Shown: positions 1 through 8,322 of the stretch, in pieces | Layout: the number at the start of each line of letters is the position of its first letter | Position numbering within the stretch: the first letter of the stretch is position 1 | NCBI RefSeq assembly: GCF_013112245.1 | Contig: NZ_WVRN01000004.1 | Location: 1-64,000 of the forward strand | Length of the DNA: 64,000 nt | From: Ruegeria sp. HKCCD4315 | Lineage (GTDB): Bacteria; Pseudomonadota; Alphaproteobacteria; Rhodobacterales; Rhodobacteraceae | Direction: 5' to 3' | Program-made: the position numbers and the translations under genes | The notes under the pieces: generated by a model | Told to the model about the DNA's origin: nothing | What the model saw: only the letters and a program-made list of their open reading frames with translations | Databases searched by the model: none

Positions 1-1
1 G

Positions 2-997
2 GGCGACGAGATTCAGGCTCTGATACAGGCTGAACGGGTCTATACCCTGTCCACGGCGTCCGAGTTGATGCGGCTGTATCGGTGGGAGCCCAGAAGCTGG
101 TTCATGAACCCCTACGGCTATTATCGCAGCGTCGAAAACCGGGCGGACGGGCCATATCCTGCGGATTGGTGGCAACAGGAACGGGACAAGGCCCGCGCGT
201 TTCTGGACGATGGTACTGTACGCTTCAAGGCATCGCTCATGCGGCAGGTGGACAGGTTCCACGACGCAAAATTCCCCGAGCATACGCTGGGGTTGCAGTT
301 GCGGGGCTCGGACAAGTTCGATTTTGGCGTCGGGCCCAACCTGTCCAGAAAGGTCGTCCCCGAAGAGTATTTCCCTTATATCAACCGCTATCTGGCCGAG
401 CATCCGGACTGTGGCGGCATATTTGTGGCCACCGATCAGCGGCAGTGGCTCAAGGATCTGGAAAAGGCCTATCCGGACAAGATCATTTCCTATTCAGAAA
501 AATCCCTCAGCGATACGGATGATAACCGCTTTCATGATGCCGACGAAAAGGCCGCGCGCGGGATCGAGGTTCTTGTGGATCTGTTGCTGCTGTCGCGGTG
601 CCAGTACATCATAAAATGCCACGCGGCCGTCGGCGAGATGGCAGCAACCCTGAACCGGGATGTGGATTTCATCGACCTGAACTATCAGACGCAACCGATG
701 CGGGCGCGCCGCAAGGCCCTGTCCGTTGTTGCCGTGCCTTGTATCAGGCTGCTCTGCGCGCTGTGGAAAATGCTGTCCGAGAACGGTCTGGCGCTGGAAA
801 AGGTTGTCTCGGTTCAGGAAGACACAGTCATGGTGGGATCCCGCCCGCGCCCGCTGAACACGAAAGTGGCCGAGGGGGAAAAGGCCCCAAAGCCACCTCT
901 GATGTCGGGGCGTTTCATTTCTGCGGGGTTTGATTGGGTGCTCCGGTCGTTGGCCGAAATGTGTTTCGACTATGAAAAGATCGACCGTCCAGGCTAG
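2..997 (+). CDS. Fucosyltransferase-like glycosyltransferase, 5' truncated by window edge
   Basis: The reading frame is open from base 2 and runs to the TAG at 995-997, so the true start lies outside the window; the internal TTG/ATG at 65/68 is probably not the start. The visible part has features of NodZ/alpha-1,6-fucosyltransferase-like enzymes: a basic nucleotide-sugar motif LQLRGSDKF, followed by IFVATDQ and, nearer the C-terminus, DLLLLSRCQYIIKCHAA, which resembles the acceptor-side block of this fold. Such enzymes move a deoxyhexose, typically fucose from GDP-fucose, onto a glycan. No signal peptide or membrane segment is visible. It is convergent with the epimerase gene that follows. 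The donor sugar is inferred from the fold only. Confidence 0.6.
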   Translation, partial: GDEIQALIQAERVYTLSTASELMRLYRWEPRSWFMNPYGYYRSVENRADGPYPADWWQQERDKARAFLDDGTVRFKASLMRQVDRFHDAKFPEHTLGLQLRGSDKFDFGVGPNLSRKVVPEEYFPYINRYLAEHPDCGGIFVATDQRQWLKDLEKAYPDKIISYSEKSLSDTDDNRFHDADEKAARGIEVLVDLLLLSRCQYIIKCHAAVGEMAATLNRDVDFIDLNYQTQPMRARRKALSVVAVPCIRLLCALWKMLSENGLALEKVVSVQEDTVMVGSRPRPLNTKVAEGEKAPKPPLMSGRFISAGFDWVLRSLAEMCFDYEKIDRPG

Positions 998-1038
998 ACC
1001 CTGCGGCGCGTAGGGCAGGGGGCGCACTGAAATAAAGA

Positions 1039-1088
1039 GAAACACCCGAAGTATCAGCGACTTAAGCGGCCTATGCTTCGGGTGTTTC
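1039..1088 (-). terminator. Long inverted repeat, likely terminator between convergent genes
   Basis: GAAACACCCGAAG (1039-1051) pairs perfectly with CTTCGGGTGTTTC (1076-1088), a 13-bp stem with a 24-nt loop. Read on the minus strand the stem is followed by a T-rich run (tctttatttc), which suits termination of the minus-strand epimerase gene ending at 1127. It may also stop transcription from the plus-strand gene ending at 997. Confidence 0.65.
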
Positions 1089-1126
1089 GATGTTTTCAGA
1101 GACCAGGGTCCGGGGCCGTGCCCGGT

Positions 1127-2188
1127 TCAGCTGGCCTGTGCGCGGGCGATCTGCCGCCCTGGTTTCTCCAGTCCGCGTTCTGTCAGGGATTCCTCGAAAT
1201 CCTGCGCCAGAGCCTCGCGGTCATGGCTGTCGAAATACCAGCGGATCGTACGGTCCAGCCCGTCCGAGAAGCTGACTTCGGGCTCCCAGTCTAACAGGGT
1301 CTTGGCCAGGCTGTTATCGGCCACCCGGTTGTATGGGCCGGTTGGTTTGCTCAGATCTCGCTTGATCTCGGCATCGCGGTTGGTGCGCTCAAGGATCATC
1401 TGTGCGGCCTGCAAAACGGATGTGCGTTCCATTGTGCCCAGGTTGATCGCGGTGCCGTCCTCGATCCGCTCAGCTGCGCGGATCGTGCCTTCGACGATAT
1501 CCGATACATAGGTCCAGTTGCGGATCTGTTCTCCGGTACCCCAGACGATAAAGGGGTTCTGCTGCAGGAACGCCCGCCCGATCATTGCAACCACCGCGTG
1601 GTTAGCCGGGCAGCGTTCGCCATAGGCGGTGAAATAGCGCACCGAGGCGCATTTGAACCCATGCTCTTCGTGATAGGCCTTGAGCGACAGCTCTGCCATC
1701 AGCTTGGCCCAACCATAAAGGTCATCGGCCTCATAGGGCGGTTTCACCAGATCTTCGGTCAGATACAGGGTCTCGCTGGGGTCAGCCTGGATGCTGGTCG
1801 GATAGACACAGCCCGAGGACGCGAAGGTAAATTGTTCAACCCCGGCCTTGTGCGCCTCGCGGATCATGATGCTGTCCAGCGCCAGATTGGTCGAACAGGC
1901 CGCCTGGTGGGTGCTGATATAGCCGCGCCCGCCATGGGTGGCGGCCAGGTGAAACACGACATTCATGTCCGATACGGCCTTGGCGGCGGTTGTCGGGTCC
2001 AGCAGGTCAGCCTCGGCAAATTCCACCCGGCCGCTTTGCAGGACGTCGTCGATATTTTCGCGAATTCCGCTGGAAAGGTCGTCAACAACCCGGACATATG
2101 CGCCGCGCTTGACCAGGCTTTCCACAAGATGGGATCCGATAAAAGAACACCCGCCTGTCACGAGCACGTTCTTTGAAGACCAATCCAT
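1127..2188 (-). CDS. NAD-dependent epimerase/dehydratase (extended SDR)
   Basis: A 353-residue extended short-chain dehydrogenase. The N-terminal Rossmann motif TGGCSFIGSHL (about 10-20) binds NAD(P). The acidic VVDDLSSG after beta-2 and the catalytic YGWAK (YxxxK) motif near residue 158 are intact. Length and the segment GTGEQIRNWTYVSDIVEGT resemble GDP-mannose 3,5-epimerase or UDP-glucose 4-epimerase relatives, so it probably interconverts a nucleotide sugar for the polysaccharide pathway; the exact substrate cannot be read. The ATG at 2188 is preceded by AAAGGATTG, a good ribosome site. It diverges from the flippase gene across a 274-bp spacer that should hold both promoters. Confidence 0.85.
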   Translation of the reverse strand: MDWSSKNVLVTGGCSFIGSHLVESLVKRGAYVRVVDDLSSGIRENIDDVLQSGRVEFAEADLLDPTTAAKAVSDMNVVFHLAATHGGRGYISTHQAACSTNLALDSIMIREAHKAGVEQFTFASSGCVYPTSIQADPSETLYLTEDLVKPPYEADDLYGWAKLMAELSLKAYHEEHGFKCASVRYFTAYGERCPANHAVVAMIGRAFLQQNPFIVWGTGEQIRNWTYVSDIVEGTIRAAERIEDGTAINLGTMERTSVLQAAQMILERTNRDAEIKRDLSKPTGPYNRVADNSLAKTLLDWEPEVSFSDGLDRTIRWYFDSHDREALAQDFEESLTERGLEKPGRQIARAQAS

Positions 2189-2462
2189 TTTTCAATCCTT
2201 TCAAACCAACTCAATCTGTACATTCGCCGCCCGCGCAATCCGATGGCCGCAGAAAACCGGGCCAGCTTGGGCAAACGCCGATAAAACAATGAACGCTCCA
2301 CCGTTCCGATGAAAACTCTGACGGCAAAAATCCCGCCCGTCAACAACCCCGATTGACAGCTTTTGCTGCGTGTGCACGCTTTTGTTTCAGACGGCCGGGT
2401 CGTGTGGAATTTGCGATCGAATGGCCGCCGTCGGAAACCTGTTTGCCAGCAACGGAATGTCG

Positions 2463-3896
2463 ATGAAACGAGAGTTCACCACCAGCGTGGCCTGGAGCAC
2501 AGCAGCCAGCTGGGTGGAGCAAATTGCAGCAGCCCTTATTTTTCTGGTCATTGCCAAGCTGATCGGGGTGGAAAGCTTTGGCATTGTTTCGATGGCGTTT
2601 GCCTTCCTGTTTCTGGGTGAGTTTCTGGTCCGTGACACGATCGCTGAGGCCATCGTCGAGCGGCACAAAATTGAACCCGGACGGCTCGAGGCCACCTTTG
2701 CTGTTCTGATGGCCCTTTCCGTGGTGATCGTTCTTGTTTTGGTGGTAATCGCGCATATCGCGGCGATTGTTTACAAAGAGCCAATTGTCACCCCGCTGCT
2801 GATTGCGGCCAGCCCGACCGTTCTGATGATCGCCGCGGCGGGGGTTCCGCTGGCGCTGCTCAGGCGGCGGTTGGCATATAAGACACTGGCGATCCGCACG
2901 GTTGTCGGGGTGATGCTGGGGGGGAGCGTGGGCATCGGGATGGCGCTGAACGGGTTTGGCGCCTGGAGCCTTGTGGGTCAGCGCCTGACCGAAATTGCGG
3001 TCAACAGCCTTCTGACCTTTATCGCAGCAGGGTGGGTGCCCAGAAAATGGCCTTCCCGGTCTGAACTGGCGCTGGTGCGGGGACTGGGGCCTCGGGTTCT
3101 GCAATTGCGGTTTGTGACACTGGTCATCTTTCAGACACCAACTGTCATGCTGGGTTATTTTGCCGATCCGCGTGCGGTGGGCTTGTTTGCCTTTGCCGCG
3201 CGGCTGGCCGAGATCGTTCTGACCGTGTTTGTCAAAAACCTTCAGGGCGTGGCGCAATCGGTCGTAGCCGAGCTGCGCCGCAAGCGGGACGCGACGGCGG
3301 GATTTTATCTGGACCTGACTGAACTTGCCGCTATCAGCGGCTTTGTGGCCTATGCGGGTTTGGCCCTGATTTCTTATCCTTTGGTCGAACTTCTTCTGGG
3401 CCCCGACTGGCGCGAGGCCGGTCAGATCCTGCCTTTCTTGTGCCTGGCTTATGCGGTGATTTCTCTGACGTCCATTCAAGAGGCCTATCTGCTGGCCGTC
3501 GACAGGCCGAAACCCTTTTTATGGGCTACCCTTGCAGAGGCCGTCCTTGGCCTGATCCTGATTGCCTTGGCCAGCCGGTACGGCCCGGTTGCAACCGCTG
3601 CTGCCGTGGCGGTACGGGCACTGGTGGCCCTACCGCTGCGCATGAGGGCGACCCATGTGCCCGAGGGCATTTCGGCCCTGCAGTTTCTGCGTGTCCTCAA
3701 GGCACCGCTGGTCCTTGCCGCAGGGATGTCCTTGATTGTCGGGACATGGCGGCTGGCGATGCTTGGTCATATTCCCGATGCGCTTTATGTTGCGTCGGCA
3801 ATTCTGATCGGGGCCGGATCTGTGGGTTTGATCCTGTTTTGCTTCATGCCGGGCGCTGTTGCCCGGCTGCGCACGTTTACGCATGCCTCGCCATGA
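2463..3896 (+). CDS. Wzx-like polysaccharide flippase (MOP/MVF superfamily)
   Basis: About 477 residues with roughly 12 hydrophobic segments. It is typical of oligosaccharide-lipid flippases that move undecaprenyl-linked repeat units across the inner membrane. The first helix pair (WVEQIAAALIFLVIAKLIG, then FGIVSMAFAFLFLGEF) is the family signature. The frame stays open upstream to 2370, but the N-terminus of known relatives begins close to MKREFTT. The ATG at 2463 has GGA six bases upstream, better than the ATG at 2457. It is one of two flippases in the window (the other at 17238-18809), hinting at two repeat-unit pathways. The polymer-specific substrate is unknown. Confidence 0.85.
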   Translation: MKREFTTSVAWSTAASWVEQIAAALIFLVIAKLIGVESFGIVSMAFAFLFLGEFLVRDTIAEAIVERHKIEPGRLEATFAVLMALSVVIVLVLVVIAHIAAIVYKEPIVTPLLIAASPTVLMIAAAGVPLALLRRRLAYKTLAIRTVVGVMLGGSVGIGMALNGFGAWSLVGQRLTEIAVNSLLTFIAAGWVPRKWPSRSELALVRGLGPRVLQLRFVTLVIFQTPTVMLGYFADPRAVGLFAFAARLAEIVLTVFVKNLQGVAQSVVAELRRKRDATAGFYLDLTELAAISGFVAYAGLALISYPLVELLLGPDWREAGQILPFLCLAYAVISLTSIQEAYLLAVDRPKPFLWATLAEAVLGLILIALASRYGPVATAAAVAVRALVALPLRMRATHVPEGISALQFLRVLKAPLVLAAGMSLIVGTWRLAMLGHIPDALYVASAILIGAGSVGLILFCFMPGAVARLRTFTHASP

Positions 3897-4105
3897 AGGG
3901 GGGTGGGATGTTAAAGTTGGTTTTAAAATGAAACGTCCCGGGGAGAGCCGCCATTGATCCGAAAGCTGTTCCTCGTCGTTGACGTATAGGGTGTTTGAGT
4001 ACCATCAGGTTGTGACCGGAGGTCCGCTGATGACACATCGCGGTTTTTTGGGGATTTTTCGGCAAAAGGGATTGGGTCTGTAATTGTGTTACGAGTGAGA
4101 TTGGT

Positions 4106-6304
4106 ATGATGAACGATGCGCAGAATGTGACGGGCTCAGAGGGTAGCCCACTGATCCTGCCCAGGATTGCCCTAGGGCTTTGCGCCATGGCCCTGTTTGT
4201 GCTTGCCCTGACCGGGGCTGTCAGCCCGGCGGCTTTGTCTCGTGTCGAATACTGGTGGCTGATGATTGCCTCGGTTGCGGTGCTTGCGATCAGCGTCACC
4301 TTGCGTACGCCCTGGCAGCTGGCTGGTCTGGCCGCTGCGCTTTTTGTGGCCGGGCTGGGGGCGCAGCTGGCTATACGAAGCCCGGTCTGGTTTCAGCATG
4401 TCCGTTTTTCGCCGCCGCTTTTCGTATATTCCATGCTGGCCGTGATCGCGGCCCAGGGGGCCGCGACCGCGCTGGTATGGTGGCGGCACAGGCTTGTGGG
4501 TCACGTCATCCGGGCGTGTTCAGATCTGGGGTGGGTGCGTGTGGTTCTGTTCCTGCTGGTGATGGTTGCGGCGTCAAAGGGGGTGATGGATTTCATCGCC
4601 TCTGAAACCTATCCCAGACTGGTTAAACATGTGATCATCGGTTCCCTATTCGCGGGCCTGAACCTTGCAAGTTTCGTCGCCATTCTGGCCGCCATGCCAG
4701 CAGACAGGCTGACCGGCCTGAGCACGCGGCTTGCGAAATCGCTCAGCCTGCCCGGAAGCGGCGATGAGATACGCAGATTTGACCGGGCCTTTCCCTATTG
4801 CCTGGCGATCGGGCTTTTCCTGATCTCAACCCTGATCAGCTTGGCGGCGTTCAGGGGCGTGCCGCATCTGGACGATATTCTATATGTCTTCCATGCCCGC
4901 TATCTTGCCGACGGTCTGGTGACGCTGCCGATCCCACCGTCAACCGACGCATTCGACCACTACCTGATGGACAGCTATCAGGACCGATGGTTTGTGACCA
5001 CGTTTCCCGGTTGGCCGGTGCTATTGGCCTTTGGTCTGCAGATCGGAATGCCCTGGATCGTCAACCCGTTGCTGGCGGCCATCAGCGTGCTGCTGCTGCA
5101 TCGCTTTATGAGGGTGCTGACCGATCGGGGGACCGCCAATCTTGCGGCCCTGCTTATGGCGATCTCGCCCTGGTACATCTCGATGGCGGCGACGCAGCTG
5201 ATCCATACCTTCACCTATGCTTTGATCCTGGGGGCCTGGGTCCTGTTGTTGAAGGCACGGGAACGCCCCTCGGTTCTCTTGCCGTTTATTGCCGGGGCGC
5301 TTTTGGGGTGGCTTGTGATGACCAGACCGCTGGAAGGGTTCTACATGGGGGTGCTGACGGGGCTGTGGACGCTGAGTTTTCTGAAAGACAAACGTCATTG
5401 GCAGACCGTCATTGCCTTTGGTCTGGGCTGTATCGCGGTCGGGGGGCTGATTTTTCCTTATGTGATCCACCTGACCGGAGATGCGTTCTCGACCCCGTTG
5501 AACACCTATTACGACAAGTTCTGGGGTCCGGGATCCAACGCATTGGGATTTGGCCCTGATATCGGCGCACCCGATTGGGGCAATGTCGACGTCTTCAAGG
5601 GGCACAGCCCGTTGGAAGCCCTGATCAACGCGCAGCAGAACCTGTATGAGCTCAACTTCTCATTGTTCGGTTGGGGTGGGACATCGCTGGCCTTCGCGCT
5701 GTTCTTCGTCTTGTGGGGCCAATGGACCCGACTGACCGCCGCGATGGCCGTGATCATCGTTGTGACGGCCGGGTTTTACGCCCTGTTCTGGTTCTATGGC
5801 GGGTTTTTTGCCGGACCACGCTATTGGTTCATGATGATCGTGCCGCTGCTGATCCTGACCGCCTTTGGGGTGGTGAGTGCTGTGCAGAGGTTGACCCGCA
5901 TCTACCCTGCGGCTCTGGTGGCGCAGCGGATCGGCGGCGGGATTGTCCTGTTGTGCCTGTGCTCGGTTCTGGTGTTCGAAAGCTGGTTGGGGTTCAACCG
6001 ATACCCCGGGATCAATGGCTATCACGCGGAATATCAGGACCTTGCCCGGCAGGAGCAATACCGTAACAGTCTGATGTTCATCTCGACAGATGTGGACAAA
6101 GAGTTCGGCAGCGCCTTCTGGCTGAACGATTTCAGCGCCACTTCGGACAGCCCTCTTTTTGCGCGTGATCTGGGACCTGAAAGCAATCGTGACATTGCCG
6201 CAGCTTATCCGGACCGGGTGATCTTCTTCGTCGATGGGCGTTCATCAACCCGGGATCGGGTGGCGGTGATCAGCGGCCCCGTCTCTCTGGCTGATTTGGA
6301 GTAA
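4106..6304 (+). CDS. Large membrane glycosyltransferase of the GT-C/GT39 (ArnT-like) type
   Basis: A 732-residue protein with at least a dozen hydrophobic segments. After about 250 residues of membrane-rich N-terminus comes HLDDILYVFHARYLADG, matching the first periplasmic loop acidic motif of GT39/ArnT-like enzymes, which take sugar from a polyprenyl-phosphate donor at the outer face of the inner membrane. Further helices and a soluble C-terminal part (about 650-732) follow. The N-terminal 230 residues are extra compared with a minimal GT-C protein. Tandem ATGs at 4106 and 4109 make the exact start uncertain. It may use a lipid-linked sugar made by the genes at 43127 or 59744; that link is inferred. 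Confidence 0.75.
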   Translation: MMNDAQNVTGSEGSPLILPRIALGLCAMALFVLALTGAVSPAALSRVEYWWLMIASVAVLAISVTLRTPWQLAGLAAALFVAGLGAQLAIRSPVWFQHVRFSPPLFVYSMLAVIAAQGAATALVWWRHRLVGHVIRACSDLGWVRVVLFLLVMVAASKGVMDFIASETYPRLVKHVIIGSLFAGLNLASFVAILAAMPADRLTGLSTRLAKSLSLPGSGDEIRRFDRAFPYCLAIGLFLISTLISLAAFRGVPHLDDILYVFHARYLADGLVTLPIPPSTDAFDHYLMDSYQDRWFVTTFPGWPVLLAFGLQIGMPWIVNPLLAAISVLLLHRFMRVLTDRGTANLAALLMAISPWYISMAATQLIHTFTYALILGAWVLLLKARERPSVLLPFIAGALLGWLVMTRPLEGFYMGVLTGLWTLSFLKDKRHWQTVIAFGLGCIAVGGLIFPYVIHLTGDAFSTPLNTYYDKFWGPGSNALGFGPDIGAPDWGNVDVFKGHSPLEALINAQQNLYELNFSLFGWGGTSLAFALFFVLWGQWTRLTAAMAVIIVVTAGFYALFWFYGGFFAGPRYWFMMIVPLLILTAFGVVSAVQRLTRIYPAALVAQRIGGGIVLLCLCSVLVFESWLGFNRYPGINGYHAEYQDLARQEQYRNSLMFISTDVDKEFGSAFWLNDFSATSDSPLFARDLGPESNRDIAAAYPDRVIFFVDGRSSTRDRVAVISGPVSLADLE

Positions 6305-6367
6305 CGCCGCCCGTGCAGGGCTGCTGCGGTCCCGGCAATGGCTGGGGTCGGACCCTCTGACGGAGTG

Positions 6368-7195
6368 TCAGAAATACTCCTTCAGTCTCTTGGAGCGTTT
6401 GATGTCGGAAGGCAGCGCAATCAGGTGCCGCGCCAGTCGGGCGAGGGTTCTCATGCCCGGAATGGCTTTCAGCGCCGACATGCTCTGAGATTTGTTCAGA
6501 AACTGCTCATAGGCCTGGTTGTCGGCGTGCCGGAAATCCTTTGCATCGAGGTCCTTTCCGCCATTGTCGGTTGGGGCCGAGGCGACGGAGGTTGCCTTGC
6601 GGTTTACTTCGAACACGACGAAAGATTCATAGAAACGGATCCCCCAGACCCGCTTTTCTGACGCCTCGGAGACCAGCTTGGAAAAGCGTTTGTTGATGCG
6701 ATCCACCATGTTTGTGGCGTATTTTATGAATGAGCGGCTCTTGAACCCGAACCCTTCCATGTAAGAGGTGTGGGTGTCCTCGACGACCAGCAGACCGCCT
6801 TCGCGGATATGCGGCAGCAGGCATTCGGTGGTGATGATCTGTTGTTCGTATGTGTGGCCGCCATCATCCAGAAGGATGTCAATTTCGCCGACCTGTTTGG
6901 CCAAATTTTCCAGAAAGTCCGGATCGCTCTGGCTGCCTATGAAGATTTCGAACCCTTCCTGTTCCCATCGCTTTGCCTCGGGGTTCAGCTCAACGCCGAT
7001 GATGCGGGCCTGGGGGCCAAAGAACTCGCGCCACATGAACAATGAGCCACCGCCCAGAACCCCGATCTCGATAAAGGTGATGTCCTTGCCGATATAGGGC
7101 GTAAAAAGCGTGTCATACACATCGAAATAGGTGCTGTGTTTTTTACTTTTATAGGGACTGTTCTGATAGGCCTGATAGCTTTTGGAGTTCATCAT
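6368..7195 (-). CDS. Class I SAM-dependent methyltransferase (macrocin O-methyltransferase-like)
   Basis: About 275 residues. FIEIGVLGGGSL is the SAM-binding motif I, IIGVELNPEA the acidic strand-2 motif, and DILLDDGGHTYEQQ matches the metal/catalytic region of MycE/TylF-type sugar O-methyltransferases. A sugar O-methyl group on the polysaccharide is therefore the likely product. The frame opens at ATG 7219, but the ATG at 7195 has AAGG eight bases upstream and is preferred. It lies downstream of another methyltransferase on the same strand, across about 107 bases. Cytoplasmic; no membrane segment. Confidence 0.8.
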   Translation of the reverse strand: MMNSKSYQAYQNSPYKSKKHSTYFDVYDTLFTPYIGKDITFIEIGVLGGGSLFMWREFFGPQARIIGVELNPEAKRWEQEGFEIFIGSQSDPDFLENLAKQVGEIDILLDDGGHTYEQQIITTECLLPHIREGGLLVVEDTHTSYMEGFGFKSRSFIKYATNMVDRINKRFSKLVSEASEKRVWGIRFYESFVVFEVNRKATSVASAPTDNGGKDLDAKDFRHADNQAYEQFLNKSQSMSALKAIPGMRTLARLARHLIALPSDIKRSKRLKEYF

Positions 7196-7302
7196 CACGT
7201 TTGCCTTGGATCGTACCATTTAAGAAATCTACAGAGTTGGGCGCAGCTCGGGGTTTCTGGATCTGAGCTTATCGAAAGAAACAGGGGGCGGGCGCAAAAT
7301 CC

Positions 7303-8016
7303 TCATTTTCGGGTCATGATAATGGCGTAGGACGAATAGAACGACCATTCTTTGCGGGCGCACATGCGTGACAGACCCGCATCCAGCTGCCGCAGACCGA
7401 ACAGCTTATCATAATAGTGGTGCCCGTAATACTCATGCACCTTGATGTCGGAAAACCCGACATCCGCCAGCGCGTTCTGCATATACCGGGTCGAACCGCG
7501 ACACAGCGAGTAATAGGCAGGGAATTTGCCAGTGTTCTTGTTGTCGAAGCGCCGGGGCTGCAACAGTTGAACCGCCTTGCGGGTGAGCTGTTCGGGAAAC
7601 AGCCAGTTGATCAGGAAAGGCGAGGCAAAGATGGTCGGAACCAGGTGAATGGCCAGGCCGCCATCTGCCAGAAGATGGTGCATGTTTTTGTGGAACTGCT
7701 TGCCGTCCGGCATGTGCTCGCCGCAGAATTTCGACATGATCAGGTCGAATCTCTGGTCCACATGGCTGACATCGCCACAAGCATTGATCTGTAATGTGTC
7801 GAATTCATCCGAGACGTGGGCCAGTTCTTCGGCGCTGATGTCGCTGATGGTAAAGGACTGGACATGATCGGGCAGGGGTCTGTCGCTGGTCGAACGGCTG
7901 GTTGTCCCGCCGATTTCCATGATCCGGGCCGGTTTTTCATTCGTGATGACGTCCCAGATCGTATCCAGGTAATCCCGCCTGCATTCGGTATGCCAGCGTA
8001 TGTCCGATGTCGCCAT
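7303..8016 (-). CDS. Class I SAM-dependent methyltransferase
   Basis: A 237-residue protein with RIMEIGGTTSRS as a slightly unusual motif I, SFTISDISAEEL as motif II and FDLIMSKFCGEHMPD as motif IV, in the order expected of Methyltransf_11-type enzymes. It probably methylates a sugar or a lipid-linked glycan in this cluster, but the substrate cannot be predicted. The start at ATG 8016 has a strong GGAGGA site. It is followed at 7195 by a second methyltransferase, so the two may be cotranscribed. Confidence 0.75.
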   Translation of the reverse strand: MATSDIRWHTECRRDYLDTIWDVITNEKPARIMEIGGTTSRSTSDRPLPDHVQSFTISDISAEELAHVSDEFDTLQINACGDVSHVDQRFDLIMSKFCGEHMPDGKQFHKNMHHLLADGGLAIHLVPTIFASPFLINWLFPEQLTRKAVQLLQPRRFDNKNTGKFPAYYSLCRGSTRYMQNALADVGFSDIKVHEYYGHHYYDKLFGLRQLDAGLSRMCARKEWSFYSSYAIIMTRK

Positions 8017-8322
8017 TCATTCCTCCGAAACCCGGCTTTGGATGCAGCGCTTCACCAAAAGCCAAAAATATTTACCAACGCCTTGCGCCCGCCACAGAAA
8101 ACAGGCGCGACAAAGAAGCTCTTTTTAATACATGTGGCACGGATGTGCCGTGATCGTCTGACTGATCTTTTAGATGAATGAATGCAACTCCTAAAGACAG
8201 ATGCCCAGAGGTTTGCACGTTTTGCGCGACATGGGGTCGGAAAAGACCTGAGCGGGCCCCAGAAACTGAAGCCCGCTCATGTCATGGTAATCAATCACCC
8301 TCGTTTGGGGGGATTTTTGCCG
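8017..8322. other. Intergenic region with promoter side and terminator
   Basis: Three hundred and six bases without a supported gene. It should contain the promoter of the minus-strand methyltransferase pair (right of 8016) and the terminator of the beta-helix gene ending at 8323. A short inverted repeat GGCAC-GGAT-GTGCC lies at 8136-8149. No RNA gene is visible. Confidence 0.5.
8249..8279 (-). terminator. Rho-independent-like terminator after the 8323-10260 gene
   Basis: TGAGCGGGC (8249-8257) pairs perfectly with GCCCGCTCA (8271-8279), a 9-bp GC-rich stem with a 13-nt loop. On the minus strand the stem is followed by ggtcttttcc, a modest T-run, placing it 40-75 bases past the stop of the beta-helix gene. 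Confidence 0.7.

Noticed and set aside
2340..3479. A 379-codon minus-strand frame opposite the first flippase
   Set aside because: Low-complexity Gln/Arg/His composition typical of the antisense of a GC-rich membrane-protein gene.
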